NCBI GenBank assembly: GCA_030015575.1
Contig: JASDDO010000004.1
Coordinates: forward strand, 322,966,654 to 323,030,653
Origin: Agapanthus africanus
Taxonomy: Eukaryota > Streptophyta > Magnoliopsida > Asparagales > Amaryllidaceae
Direction of reading: 5' to 3'
DNA: 64,000 bases
Each line of letters starts with the position of its first letter. The first letter of the stretch is position 1. Of the stretch, positions 33,484 through 47,404 are shown in pieces. A program made the translations under genes and the position numbers. The notes below the pieces were generated by a model. The model made no database searches, was not told the origin of the DNA, and saw nothing but the letters and a program-made list of their open reading frames with translations.

Positions 33484-36400
33484 TGTAACACCCTAGTTCA
33501 TTTATACCAGTTCTATTTTGAATATTTCTTTATTTATGGTATTTTCCTGATTTATTGTGTTTTGGATGCGAATAGTGTATTTGACATTTGTATTTGCATC
33601 CGACCCGACCCGACCCGCTTGCTGGAAACCAGTCTTGATTCCTGTTTATCTTTTATTCCGGCTTGTTATGTGGATCCGTGCACTTTCATATTTTTTTATA
33701 TACTGCATACTGCCATTATATCTGGCATCTGCATTTTTTCAATATAACAATTAAAGTCTAATAAAATATTTTAAAAATATATAGCATGGCCTGAATGATA
33801 CTCCTAACCCTGCCGTAGCATCCGCGCACCTTGTTCACGTTCCATTCTGTGAAACGGACTTGTTTGGATGGCTACGTACGTGTGCGTACATCGGTTCTTG
33901 GGGGTATACATTTTCGTTACCCGGATATCCTGATTTGGTTTTGGTTGACACGTATATTTTCCGTATTTTAAAACTGGATTTTTAGACCCGATCCGGACGT
34001 GTTTTCGACTATTTTTGTAGTGGCCAAAATATCAACTTTTTTTAATATTATATTTTGTAACTGAACGTTTAAATTTTACAAAGAAAATTTTCTTTAAAAG
34101 ATTTTTAAAAAAAATCTAATTCTAACAGACACCTCTCTCTTTCTCTCTCTCTCCCTCTCTCTCACCTCTCGCGATTCCTGTTCCCGCGAGATCCCGTCAC
34201 CTCTCTCTCTCCACTAACGTCACCTCCCTTCTTCTCTATCTTTTCTTCTTCCTTTTAAATCCATGCACACCCCGCGACGAGAACCCTAACCCTAACCCCC
34301 TAGCCGCCGCCTCTCATCTTCCCTCGACCTCACTCCTCAACCCCTCATCATCATCACCTCCTCCTTCTCCTCTCCACTTCCTTTCTCTTCTCAACTAAAG
34401 AACCCCACAAACTCCCATCGCAACCCAACTTCCCGACCTCGTCGCTGCTCCACCCTCATCAACACCCTCGTTTCCGACACCACAACCACCTCTTCTCCCC
34501 TGCATCCTGAAGCCAAACCCTGCACATACCCCTCACCCAAGCCACCAAGAAACCCCACCGGCCTCACCTGCACACCCATCGCCGGAGCTCCGATAACCCC
34601 GATGACCTCACACCATCGTCATCATCTCCATCTCCTCCTACTCCTCTCTCCTACACCCTTCAGATCACGGCCTTTTCTTCTTCTTCTCCTTCTTCTTCTT
34701 CTTCTTTCTTCTTTCATTTCTTGATCTTGTTTCTTTTCCGGTGATCACCCGCCGGAGCCGTGCCGCTGCCGACGATCTGAGTAGTCCAGTGAACGTTCCC
34801 TGCCTGCGTGGTTTCCCTCTTGCCTTGCCTGGACCCGTCCCACGTGCCGTGTGTGCGTTGCGACGATTACCCGACGTTGAACGTGCCGTACGCACCCGTC
34901 GTGTGTTCCGCTCAGGCAAGTTTATCTTGCTACATGCTATGATACATATGTTGCATCTATATGAATAAAAATATTACAAGTTTATTTCATTGTGCATCCA
35001 TATTACAATTTTACTGTTTTTTTCGATACCCGTATGCATCCATACCGTTATCTACATATCTAGTCGCATGCAAGTTTATCTTGCTACAAACTATAATACT
35101 TATCTTGCATCTATATGAATACAAATATCACATGTTGATGGCATTTTACATCCATATTAATGTTTTACTGTTTTCGGATACCCGTATGCATCCATATCAT
35201 TTATTAGATATGTAGCTGCATCCACAGATCACATTAATCCATATTATTGTTATATTAACATCACATGCTTAATAATGTGCATCCTGCTTAGTTATGGAGC
35301 TGTAGTTGTAACCCCTGATAGATAATTGTGCATCCATATTTTATTGTGTAACCATACCATTAATTCTACATATCTAGTTACGTGCCATATCACATTAATT
35401 CATATTATTGTTACATTAGTACCCCATGCTTGATAATGTGCATCCTACATGGTCATGATGTAACCCCTGACAGATGTTTGTGCATCCATGCTTTCACCGT
35501 ATATCCGTATTTTTACCCTGATTCGATACTTGCTATATTTTACTGTTAGGCATCCGTTTGATGCATGTGCACTACCTGACATGACCTGATACTCTACTGC
35601 TTGACTTTATACCTGATCCTGTTTCTAATGCCGACAATCCTGACATGTTGTCCTGATGGACGTTATTGTTGTCTGTATAGACAAAACCTGTACCTGCTTG
35701 ATCCTGTGTTGGCATTAGATATTGATTGGCAATACCCGACTTGAACACATAACCTTGGAGGTAAGGGGAAATCAAGAATGTAACCGAACGCAACTTAAAG
35801 GGCTATTATATTGTTTGCCGTTTTTCCGGGCGTTACGGAATATATTGTTTGCCGTTTTTCCGGGCATTACGGAATATATTGTTTTCCGTTTTTCCGGGCG
35901 TTACGGAATATACATTGTTTGCCGTTTTTCCGGGCGTTACGGAATAATCCTGTTACCGTGGTCCCGTGAGGCATGAACGGGGCATAGACCGATGGGTTAC
36001 GATGAGGATTATATTAATTGATTTTGAAGACTTTAGAATAGATAACCTAGTAGTATAGTTTAGATTACCCACTGCACTTCACCTACATGTATACACTTCA
36101 CTGTTCTCTATCCATGTTTACTGGTTATATTCATGTTATCATTTATACTCATACATGCATATCTCATGTATCATGTTCATATATTATTGTTTGATATTAT
36201 GACGCACTGACGTCTGGGTTTTGCATGGCTCAGATCCTCTATCTTTGTCGCAGGCCGATCAGGAGTACTTCAGCCAACAGACCGAGCAGTGAGGATCCTG
36301 TTAGTAGCGAGTTAGTTTAGTTTTATTTTCGTACTTTCCATTCCTGATGTGAGCCCATATTTGGGACGTAGTTTCTAGATGTTTTGCTTATTGGATTTAT

Positions 36401-36600
36401 TGCTTCTGCATATTTATATTTCTTGACTCATTTATTCTGGCATATGGACATATACTAGATAGTTTATTTTATTTCTACTGTTCTTAATATCTTATAGACA
36501 GCCGTAATGTGACTATGGAGGGATGTTTCCTAGCCACAGGTAGCATGGTTGGCTCTGTCATGTGCCGATTTTAGCGCACTCTGGGAAGCGGGGCGTGACA
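33484..36600 (+). repeat. E2 5' LTR
   Basis: 3117 bp. Four ~35-bp tandem units containing TTTGCCGTTTTTCCGGGCG lie at about 35807-35946. The terminal part shares the block from GACGTCTGGGTTTTGCATGG to the end with E1. A CT-rich/GC-rich leader-like zone occupies 34130-34930. Confidence 0.9.
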
Positions 36601-36609
36601 GAGTTTGTT

Positions 36610-36622
36610 TGGTATCAGAGCC
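36610..36622 (+). other. E2 primer binding site (tRNA-iMet)
   Basis: TGGTATCAGAGCC, 9 bases after the LTR end, matches the 3' end of initiator tRNA-Met exactly. Confidence 0.85.
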
Positions 36623-37121
36623 ATAGGATTTAGGTTAATCGGGTTTGATTCTTTTGTAGTTGGGTATTGAACCCAATACACGAATCGGAATACCCGTAAT
36701 TAGGAACATGTCCTGCCACTTGGTTATCGTGATTCTTGAATCATATCTTCCTCTTGACCCTTGTCTTGATTATATGTAAACAACTTTGCATCTCGACTTG
36801 AAACCTTCTGGTTCCTATTGTTCCTTTCTATTCTGATACTAGGATTTGGGCGACTTGAACGGAGTTATGTGATTGTACCTATGAACTGCAACATGGTTAC
36901 AATGCGGTACTCTATTTAAGTAACTTGGAGTCCTAGTCTTGATTCATTTCCTTGATTTATAACCATGATATTACATTTCTTCTCTCGGTTTCATTGCTTA
37001 CCAGTTCATGTTTTATCGCCAGCTTGAATCATATTTATCGTGCTTAATCTTCTTTAGTATCTTGGCTTCGGATGAAGTTGTTTCAGGTATCCTACTTGTT
37101 TGACGTCGTCTTGGGAATGGA

Positions 37122-40100
37122 TTTCTCGGCACTTTCCACGCTCACATCGATTGTAGGGCAAAGAAAGTGATTTTCCAGATTCTCGGACATCCGAAGTTTG
37201 TTTTTGCTAGAAGTAGCAGTTCTGTCGGCCAGTCGAGTTTAAGGCTAGGCCGACAGGCGCCGTTCTTTCATCGATGGAAGTTGCTAAGGAGGAAGCGCCA
37301 GCTGTAGTTCGAGAGTTCATGGACGTGTTTGAGGACATCTCGGGTTTACCGCCAAAACAAGATGTGGAGTTCGCGATCGATCTTGTTCCTGGTGCAGCAC
37401 TAATTTCAAAGGCGTACTATCCGATGGCACCAGTGGAGTTGGAAGAAGTAAAGAAGCAGGTTACCGAATTGCTAAAGAAGGGTTGGATTCACAGCAACAA
37501 TTCACCTTGGGGAGCTCCAGTTCTTCTAGTCAAGAAGAAAGATGGCACAAGGAGGATGCGCATCGATTATCAAGACTTAAACCGGGTGACTATTAAGAAC
37601 AAGTACCCGATCCTTCGCATTGGTGAATTATTCGAGCAGCTTAGTAGCGCGAGGGTATTCTCGAAGCTGGATTTGCGATCCGGATATCATCACGTTTGAA
37701 TTAAATCAGAGGATATTTGCAAGACTGCGTTCCGAACTCGATATGGACATTACGAGTATTTAGTGATGCCATTCAGAGTCACGAATGCACCGGCGATATT
37801 TATGAACTTGATGAACCGAATCTTTTCACCGTTCTTGGACCAGTTTATAGTGGTGCTCATCGATGATATTCTGGTCTACTCGAGGAGCCTAGAAGAGCAT
37901 GCGGAACACTTGAGGATCGCACTGCAGACATTGAGGCATGAAATATTATATGCAAAGATGAGTAAGTGCGAGTTTTGGCTTGAAGAAGTGAAGTTTTTGG
38001 GGCATGTCTTATCTGGAGATGGAATTGTCGTTGATCCCGAGAAGATTGCAGCAGCTCAAGATTGGCCGATTCCGAAGAACGTAGCAGAGATCAGAAGTTT
38101 TCTTGGACTTGCCGGATATTACAGAAGGTTCGTGGAGAATTTTGCTCGCTTAGCTAAGCCTTTTACTAAGCTTATGCGAAAGGAGGTACCGTTCGTATGG
38201 ACGGAGAGTCGTGCGTCAGCTTTTGAGGTGTTGAAGCAAAGATTGATAACCGCTCCTATTTTGATCGTACCCGACAGTTCCGGAGGATTGGTGATTCACA
38301 ACGACGCATCTAGGAAAGGTTTGGGATGTGTTTTGATGCAGCATGGGAAAGTTATAGCTTACGCATCGCGGCAGTTGAAGACCCATGAGAAGGATTACCC
38401 AACTCATGATTTGGAGCTTGCGGCAGTGATTTTCGCTTTGAAGATTTGGAGACACTACTTATTAGGCGAAAGGGTCGAAGTATTCACCGATCACAAAAGC
38501 CTAAAGTACGTGTTCACATAGAAAGAGCTTAACATGGGCAGCGTAGATGGTTGGAGCTGATGGCTGATTATGATCTTGATCTCAAGTACCATCCGGGGAA
38601 AGTTAATGTTGTGCCGGATGCGCTTAGTCGGTTGCCAGCAATTCGGATGTTGACTGCACAGAAGGAGCTTATCGAAGATTTTCGGAGATTCGAGTTGGAG
38701 ATCGTGCCACCGCATTCTTCGAGACAGTTGATGCAGCTGCAAGTACAGTCATCATTGATCGATAATATTAAAGCAGCGCAGTCGCACGATCCAAGATTGC
38801 AGAAGTTTCGAGAATAGGTTGAAGCGGGACTTCGAACAGACTTGTTGATTCATGAAGATGGTTCGTTGCGATATGGTAGCCGTTTGTGTGTGCCGAAAGG
38901 AGACATTCGCTAAGAAGTTATGAAGGAGGCACACAGTTCCGCATATTCCGTACATCCAGGAAGCACGAACATGCACCATGATCTAAGACAGCATTTCTGG
39001 TGGGAACGAATGAAAATGGAGATTGCCCGCTTTGTAGCGAAGTGCTTGGTGTGTCAGCAAGTCAAGGCTGAATATCAAAGGGTAGCTGGTTTATTGCAAC
39101 CACTTCCGATTCCTCAATGGAAGTGGGAACATATAACCATGGATTTCGTGACAGCTTTACCACGGAGTCCAAAGGGCAACAATGCAGTTTGGGTGATTAT
39201 TGATCGGTTGACCAAGGCAGCTCATTTCATACCATTTCGAGTTGGTCAGTCAACGGAAGCGTTAGCAGAACGGTACATGCAGGAGATTGTGAGATTGCAT
39301 GGAGTACCTGTGAGCATCGTTTCCGATCGTGACACCCGATTCTTATTGCACTTCTGGAGGAGTTTACAGGAAAGTTTGGGGATGCGATTGAAGTTTAGTA
39401 CCGCTTATCATCCTCAGACAGATGGCCAGTCAGAGAGAACGATCCAAACTCTTGAAGATATGTTGAGAGCTTGTATGTTGGACTTCAAGGGTTCATAGGA
39501 GGATCATCTACACTTGGTGGAGTTTTCCTACAATAACAGCTTTCAGGTGACTATTCAGATGGATCCATTCGAAGCATTGTATGGTCGCAAATTTCGCTCA
39601 CCTGTTTGTTGGGACAATGTTGGAGAACGAAGATTGTTGGGACCGGATCTTTTTGTGCAAACAGTAGAGAAGGTTAATACTATCCGGAATTACATGAAAG
39701 CAACACAAGATCGGCAGAAGAATTGGGCCGACACATCGAGAAGACCTCTAGAGTTCGTTGTTGGTGATCTGGTATTCTTGAAGATATCACCGACTAGAGG
39801 AGTGATTCGTTTTGGGAGTCGAGGCAAGCTTAGTCCTCGATTCGTGGGGCCTTTCGAGATGGAGCGTGTTGGAGAAGTGGCTTATCGATTGGCGTTACCA
39901 CCATCTTTGGCGAGTGTTCATGACATGTTTCATGTATCTCAACTCCGTAAGTATGTTTGAGATGAAACATACGTACTAGATCATTCGGAGATGACTGTAA
40001 GGGAGGATTTGACCTGTCAGGAACGACCGATGTCGATTGTTGATCGAAGAGAAAAGGTCCTCAAGAACAAGGTTATCCCTCTCGTACTTGTTTCTTGGGG

Positions 40101-40176
40101 GAATCGCTCGCATAGAGAATCTACTTGGGAACGAGAAGACGAGATTCGACAGAAGTTTCCACACTTATTCTCGTAG
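37122..40176 (+). pseudogene. E2 pol (RT, RNase H, integrase, chromodomain), inactivated
   Basis: Sequence matches E1 pol throughout: RT ([11 protein letters not shown] near 37858), RNase H ([11 protein letters not shown] near 38490), integrase ([30 protein letters not shown]) and a chromodomain ending at 40176. In-frame stops lie at 37697-37699, 38519-38521, 38815-38817, 38911-38913, 39496-39498 and 39958-39960, with a single-base loss near 38536. Comparison with E1 shows that five of the six stops can be explained by C-to-T or G-to-A change (CGA to TGA, CAG to TAG twice, TGG to TAG, CGN to TGA); the exception is GAA to TAA. Confidence 0.9.
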
Positions 40177-40236
40177 ATTCATGTTTGTTTGTCTTTTCTT
40201 GTTCGGGGGACGAAATTCTTTTGTAGTTGGGTATAA

Positions 40237-43200
40237 TGTAACACCCTAGTTCATTTATACCAGTTCTATTTTGAGTATTTCTTTATTTATGGTATTTTTC
40301 TGATTTATTATGTTTTGGATGCGAATAGTGTATTTAACATTTGTATTTGCATCCGAACCGACCCGCTTGGTGGAAACCAGTCTTGATTCCTGTTTATCTT
40401 TTATTCCGGCTTGTTATGTGGATCCGTGCACTTTCATATTTTTTTATATACTGCATACTGGCATTATATCTGGCATCTCATTTTTTCAATATAACATTTA
40501 AAGTCTAATAAAATATTTTAAAAATATATAGCATGGCCTTCATGATACCCTTAACCCTGCCGTAGCTTCCGCGCACCTTGTTCGCGTCCCGTTCTGTGAA
40601 ACAGACTTGTTTGGATGGCTACGTACGCGTGCGTACATCTGTTCTTGGGGGTATACATTTTCGTTACCCGGATATCCTGTTTTGGTTTTGGTTAACACGT
40701 ATATTTTCTGTATTTTAAAACTGGATTTTTAGACCTGACCCAGGCGTGTTTGGGACTATTTTTATATTAGCCAAAATATCAAATTTTTTTAATATTATAT
40801 TTTGTAACTGAACGTTTAAATTTTACAAAGAAAATTTTCTTTAAAAGATTTTTAAAAAAAAAATCTAATTCTAACAGATACCTCTCTCTCTCTCGTGCGC
40901 GATTCCTGTTCCCCCGAGATCCCGTCACCTCCTTCTCTCCACTAACGTCACCTCCCTTCTTCTCTTTCTTTTCTTCTTCCTTTTAAACCCATGCATACCC
41001 CGCGACGAGAACCCTAACCCTAACCCCCTAGCCGCCTCCTTTCATCTTCCCTCGACCTCGCTCCTCAAACCCTCGTCATCATCACCTCCTCCTTCTCCTC
41101 TCCACTTCCTTTCTCTTCTTAACTCAAGAACCCTACAAACTTCCATCACAACCCAAGAAACCCAACTTCCCGACCTCGTCGCTGCTCCACCCTCGTCAAC
41201 ACCCTCGTCTCCGACACCACAACCACCTCTTCTCCCCTGCATCCTGAAGCCAAACCCTGCACATACCCCTCACCCAAGCCACTAAGAAACCCCACCGGCC
41301 TCACCTGCACACCCATCGCCAGAGCTCCGATAACCCCGACGACCTCACACCATCGCCATCATCTTCATCTCCTCCTACTCCTCTCTCCTACACCCTTCAG
41401 ACCACGGCCTTTTCTTCTTCTCCTTCTCCTTCTTCTTCTTTCTTCTTTCATTTCTTGATCTTATTTCTTTTCCGGTGATCACCCGCCGGAGCCGTGCCGC
41501 TGCCGACGATCCGAGTAGTCCAGTGAACGTTCCCTGCCTGCGTGGTTTCCCTCTTGCCTTTCCTGGACTAGTCCCGCATGTCGTGTGTGTGTTGCAACGA
41601 TTACTCGACGTCGGACGTACCGTACGCACCCGTCGTGTGTTCCGCTCAGGCAAGTTTATCTTGCTACATGCTATGATATATATGTTGCATCTATATGAAT
41701 AAAAAAATTATAAGTTTATTTCATTGTGCATCCATATTACAATTTTACAGTTTTTTTCAATACCCGTATGCATCCATACCGTTATCTACATATCTAGTCG
41801 CATGCAAGTTTATCTTACTACATGCTATAATACTTATCTTGCATCTATATGAATACAAATATCACATGTTGATGGCATTTTATATCCATATTAATATTTT
41901 ACTGTTTTCGGATACCCGAATGCATCCGTATCATTTATTAGATATGTAGCTGCATCCACAGATCACATTAATCCATATTACTGTTATATTAACATCCCAT
42001 GCTTAATAATGTGCATCATGCTTAGTTATAGAGCTGTAGTTGTAACCCCTGATAGATAATTGTGCATCCATATTTTATTGTGCATCCATATTTTATTGTG
42101 TATCCATATTTTATTGTGCATCCATATTTTATTGTGTATCTATACTATTAATTCTACATATCTAGTTACGTGCCATGTCACATTAATACATATTATTGTT
42201 ACATTAGTACCCTATGTTTGATAATGTGCATCCTACATAGTCATGATGTAACCCCTGATAGATGTTTGTGCATCCATGCTTTCACCGTACATCCGTATTT
42301 TTACCCTGATTCGATACTTGCTACATTTTACTATTGGGTATCCGTTTGATACATGTGCACTACCTGACATGACCTGATACACCACTGCTTGACTTTATAC
42401 CTGATCCTGTTTCTATTGCCGACAATCCTGACATGTTGTCCTGATGGACGTTATTGTTGTCTGTATAGACAAAACCTGTACCTGCTTGATCCTGTGTTGG
42501 CATTAGATATTGATTGGCAATACCCGACTTGAACACATAACCTTGGGGGTAAGGGGAAATCAAGAATATAACTGAACGTAACTCAAAGAGCTATTATATT
42601 GTTTGCCGTTTTCCCGGGCATTACTTAATATATTGTTTGCCGTTTTTCCGGGCGTTACGGAATATATTGTTTGCCGTTTTTCTGGGCATTACGGAATATA
42701 TATTGTTTGCCATTTTTCCGGGCGTTACGGAATAATCCTGTTACCGTGGTCCCGTGGGGCATGAACGGGGCATAAACCGATGGGTTACGATGAGGATTAC
42801 ATTAATTGATTTCGAAGACTTTAAAAAAGATAACCCAGTAGTATAGTTTAGATTACCCACTGCACTTCACCTACACGTATACACTTCACTGTTCTCTATC
42901 CATGTTTACTGGTTATATTCATGTTATCGTTTATACTCATGCATGCATATCTCGTGTATCATGTTCATGTATTATTGTTTGATATTATGACGCACTGACG
43001 TCTGGGTTTTGCATGGCCCAGATCCTCTATCTTTGTCGCAGGCCGATCAGGAGTACTTCAGCCAACAGACCGAGCAGTGAGGATCCTGTTAGTAGCGAGT
43101 TAGTTTAGTTTTATTTTCATACTTTCCATTCCTGATGTGAGCCCATATTTGGGACGTACTTTCCAGATGTTTTGCTTATTAGATTTATTGCTTCCGCACA

Positions 43201-43387
43201 TTTATATTTCTTGACTCGTTTATTCTGGCATATGGACATGTAATAGATAGTTTATTTTATTTCTACTGTTCTTGATATCTTATAGACAGCTCTAATGTGA
43301 CTGTGGAGGAATGTTTCCTAGCCACAGGTAGCATGGTTGGCTCTGTCACGTGCCGATTTTAGCGCACTCTGGGAAGCGGGCGTGACA
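40237..43387 (+). repeat. E2 3' LTR
   Basis: 3151 bp, slightly longer than the 5' LTR mainly because a TGTGCATCCATATTTTAT unit is repeated several times at about 42060-42140. The ~35-bp TTTGCCG...TTACGG units are at about 42595-42733. Many single-base differences from the 5' LTR make E2 visibly older than E1. Confidence 0.9.
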
Positions 43388-43392
43388 CTTAT

Positions 43393-44890
43393 CTCGTATG
43401 ACAAGATAAAATTCTTGTAATAACAGGATCCACGTATTAACCTGGCCTTAGTATTCTTTATCGATAAAAGATGTTTTAGGACGGAGTGATCGGTGTAAAC
43501 CACTATCGGTGAGCCAATCAAGTATGGCCTGAATTTTTCTAATGCAAATACAACTATCAAGAGTTCTTTCTTGGTAGTTGTAAAATTAATTTGGGCATCA
43601 TTCAAGGTCTTACTTGCATAATAAATTGCATGTGGCATCTTATCAATGTGCTGTCCTAAGACCACACCAATAGCAAAATCTGATGCATCGCACATAAGCT
43701 CGAATGGCTGGTTCAAATCAGGAGATGATAGAACGGGGGCTGTAGTGAAAGATCTTTTAATCGATTTAAAAGCAGCCTCGCAATCCGAATCGAAGTGAAA
43801 TATTGTATCCTTGGCCAAGAGAAAAGTTAGTGGCCTAGCAATTTTGCTAAAATCCTTAATGAATCTCCTATAAAATCCTGCATAACCAAGAAAGGATCGT
43901 ATATCTTTGATGCATTTGGGATGAAGAAGGTTATGGATGACATCTATGTTAGCTCTGTCTACCTCAATGCCTTTTCGTGAAATGACATGTCCAAGCACGA
44001 TAACCTTCTTGGACCATGAAATAGCATTTTTCCCAATTCAAAATTAAGTTCTTATCCTTACAGTGGGTAAGAACTGCGTCAAGATGACGTAAGCAATCTT
44101 CAAAGGAGTCCCTAAATATATAGAAATCGTCCATAAATATCTCCAGAAATTTCTCGGCCATGTCTGAGAATATCCCCATCATACACTGCTGAAATGTAGC
44201 GGGAGCGTTGCATAACTCAAAGGGCATGCGTCTATAAGCAAAGGTACCAAAAGGACAAGTAAATGTTATTTTATCTTGATCCTTTTCGGCAATGGGGACC
44301 TGGTTATAGCCATAGTATCCGTCTAAGAAACAATAATATTCATGTTCAGCTAATCGTTCCAATATCTGGTCAATGAAAGGTATAGGGAAGTGATCTTTCC
44401 TCGTTGCGGTATTGAGTTTCCTATAATCAATACATACACGCCACCCAGTTTGGATGCGTGTTTGGATCAACTCATTAGACTCATTAGTTATGACCATGAT
44501 GCCATATTTTTTAGGGACTGCATGAATAGGACTTACCCATTGGCTATCAGAGATTGGGTAAATTATACCACTATCTAGGCACTTGACGATTTCTTTCTTT
44601 ACCGCCTCCTTCATGACGGGATTTAACCGTCTTTGTAAGTCACAGGTTGGTTTGGCTTCATCCATCAAATGTATATTATGTTCAACAATCAAGGGACTAA
44701 TCCCTTTGATGTCTGCCATTATCCAACCAAATGCTTGCCGATTTGATCTCAAGACCATCAAAAGAGCGTTCTCTTGCTCTAACGCTAGAGAAGCGGATAT
44801 GATCACGGGCAAAGACTCATTCTCACCTAAATATGCATATTTAAGATGAGAAGGTAGTAGTTTGAGATCTAATGTCGACGGAGAGACGAT
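43393..44890 (-). pseudogene. Athila reverse transcriptase and RNase H
   Basis: On the minus strand RT shows TGWRVCIDYRKLNTATRKDH, MPFELCNAPATFQQCMMGIF and the active site IFMDDFYIF. The frame shifts near 43990 into a second frame with LGHVISRKGIEVD, RSFLGYAGFYRRF, then RNase H with LMCDASDFAIGVVLGQ and YTDHSVLKHLL. The sequence stops at 43393, where E2 is inserted, and continues at 33478. Confidence 0.88.
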
Positions 44891-44967
44891 AGAAGGTGGG
44901 GTAAGGGATTGATACTCGGACTCCCTAAGAAGTTCATAACTTGCGTAGGCTATTGACTCGGAAAGTG

Positions 44968-46276
44968 CTACTGACTTTTGCGATGAGTCAAAAGGTTCGA
45001 ACTCGGGGTGGAATCTTCAAAGGTGTCCTCACTATAATAATTTGCTAGATCAAACAATGATGTACTAGTGTCGTCGAGATCATTATAGCAAAATTCCGCA
45101 ACCTCACTTCTATCGGGAGCTATCTCGTTGACAGAACAAACATCAATTAGATGAGCAGAAGGTTCAAATGGTTGACTTCCTAGCTTGTAAATGTTAAGCT
45201 CAATTGTAACCGTTTCGACAATTAATGACAGCATTGGAAGTGGCTAAGAAAGGGCGACCGAGAATCACCGGAATTTGGTTTCGTGGATTCGCTACAGGCT
45301 GTGTATCTAGAACAATAAAGTCCATGGGGAATATAAATTCCCCGACTTTTATCAACACATCCTCAAGCTCACCCCTAGGTTGGGTGATAGATCGATCTTC
45401 CATCTGGAGAGTGCAGTGGGCAGGTTTAAACTCTCCAATACCTAACTGCTCATAGACAGAATAAGGAAGCAAGTTAACACTAGCACCAAGGTCGAGTAGA
45501 GCACGATTGATATTTTTACCCCCAACAGAAATATACATTGTAGGACAACCGAGGTCCTTACGTTTCTCAGGCAATTGTTGGGTAAAAGCTATGCTTACAT
45601 TACTCGTCATGAACACCTTTTTCAGCACATGAGTTTTTCTCTTCTTAGTGCACAAGTCCTTAAGTATTTTCGCATAAGCCGAAACTTGTTGTATAGCATC
45701 TAGGAGAAGGATATTTATGTTAACATGTTTAAACATTTCCATAATTTTCTCCATTTGTGGACTTAGTTTGTTTCCCCTTAACCTATTTGGATAAGGAGCT
45801 TTATCAATAAGAGTTGGGTCCAATATTGGAGAAGATCGAAGGGGTGGAACGGATCCCAGAATTGGAGTTTGGATCATGTTAGATTGACTCAAAGAGGTGG
45901 GTGGAGGGTTCGAGCCTAGGGGAAAACGGAGAATTGGCTCGGAAGAAGATGGTAGATTAGACGAAATAGGTTAGAAATGGAAGCCGAGATATCATTGATT
46001 GATTCCTCATTATCAACCTGTTCACCAACTTGGTTGTTCAACACTCTTTCCGATCTCAACGTGGTAATGGCATTCACATTATGATGTTGTGAGTGGTCAA
46101 GATTCGGTAGGGGTTAAGATGGAAATTTTCCTTTCTCTCTAGAACTCATCGCGGCATTTAATTGTGCAATTTGTTCTTCTATCGATTTTATACTCTCACC
46201 GTGGGAGGCGGAGTCCTTCGTTAATGTTTTAATAGAAGACTTTATATAAGCCGATGTTTGCATGGAATGTTTTATA
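44968..46276 (-). pseudogene. Athila gag C-terminus and aspartic protease
   Basis: Minus-strand gag end (MQTSAYIKSSIKTL ... MSSREKGKFPS, 46276-46114) continues the gag piece at 49769-50948 across the Tat LTR. Protease follows with ALLDLGASVNLLPYSVYEQL (around 45460-45520) and VILGRPFLATSNAVINC. Frameshifts separate gag end, protease and the protease-RT linker (45234-44968). Confidence 0.82.
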
Positions 46277-47089
46277 AACATTGTTCCCCTCCGAACGGAC
46301 ACGCGGGACGTCGGGCCGTCTCGCCTGAGGTTCGGGGCAGATGCCAATAGGTGCTATCCGTCCACCTCTCCGAAGATGCCAAGTTGATCCATGGCGCCAT
46401 GTATCGGAGGTGTAGACGGATGCGTCCGATGTAGCAGACTTCGTCAAATTCCCCCTCGTTTGAGGGGTTTTTGATTGTGGGGACGCTCTTCCCTGCAGGC
46501 GCAAGCCCCTGCAGTTAATTACGCTACCGCATCGCGGTAACAACTTTCTCCTTCTCCAGATGGTCACTTCGTGTCGTGTGTTTTTGTTTTATGTTTTATT
46601 GCCCGTGGATCGTTTACGGAGACCGAGTTATGTCGTCGCCCGTAGGGCGTGGACTAGTCCAAATCCGTGTTATCTTAGATTTGGGTTTGGGGGTTTGGTT
46701 TGAGGACACGTTAGCCATACTTGAGGCTAAGATCAACTCAAACATTTGTTAAGGATACGTTAGTCTAGTTTGATACTAAGATCAACTTAACGGGATCGTT
46801 TAGATCCGACAAAGGAGCGTTTGGACTTCATTGTTCCAGTTTAGGGACATGGTGGTCCATCGTATGTGTGGCCGTCGGGACCCGTCACCTCTCTGACGAC
46901 GTTGAAGGATTACAACGACGGATGTCAGAGGGGTTCAGAGATGTACCCTCGAGCCAGAGTTAAATAGGGGGATTCATAGTCCAGTCTGTTTGAGGGTTTA
47001 AGGACGCGTTAGCCATCTTTGAGGCTAAGATCAACTTAAACGGGACCGTTTAGATCCGACGAAAGAGCATATGGAGGCTCTATGGTTCT

Positions 47090-47359
47090 AGTTTAAGGAC
47101 ATTGCGGTCCATGGGTAGTTTAAGGACATCTCGGTCCATGGGTAGTTTAAAGACATCTCGGTCGATGGGTAGTTTAAAGACATCTCGGTCGATGGGTAGT
47201 TTAAAGACATCTCGGTCGATGGGTAGTTTAAAGACATCTCGGTCGATGGGTAGTTTAAAGATATCTCGGTCGATGGGTAGTTTAAAGACATCTCGGTCGA
47301 TGGGTAGTTTAAAGACATCTCGGTCGATGGGTAGTTTAAAGACATCTCGGTCGAGGTTA
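47090..47359. repeat. Ten tandem 27-bp units in the Tat LTR
   Basis: Units start with AGTTTAA at 47090, 47117, 47144 and so on every 27 bp to 47333. The core is GGAC/AGAC-n6-GTCC/GTCG (for example GGACATTGCGGTCC). As 27 is a multiple of three, spurious open frames of 9-residue repeats arise on both strands; these are not called as genes. The same unit family recurs at 58736-58951. Confidence 0.92.
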
Positions 47360-47404
47360 AGGACGTCATAGTCCATGGGTTTAAGGACTCCACAGTCCGT
47401 TATG

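Larger units (their letters stand above)
33484..43387 (+). mobile_element. E2: Ty3/gypsy chromovirus (Tekay/Del-like), internally deleted
   Basis: Long direct LTRs (TGTAACACCCTAGTTC...GGGCGTGACA) enclose 3.6 kb of internal DNA, flanked by the duplication CTTAT (33479-33483, 43388-43392). The primer site is intact but gag and most of the protease are missing: the leader joins a short piece of the protease region near 37085-37105, then RT. The remaining pol has six nonsense codons and a frameshift. Pol and the last ~400 bp of the LTR resemble E1, while the rest of the LTR does not, so E1 and E2 are different families of one lineage. Confidence 0.92.

Noticed and set aside
34277-34300. CCCTAACCCTAACCC in E2 LTRs as telomeric sequence
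   Set aside because: Only two or three hexamers in a C-rich leader; typical of plant 5' leaders (telo-box like) and not an array.
34665-35215. ORFs in E2 LTR (also 41375-41949)
   Set aside because: Biased-composition frames in an LTR leader, not conserved in length or frame between the two LTRs.
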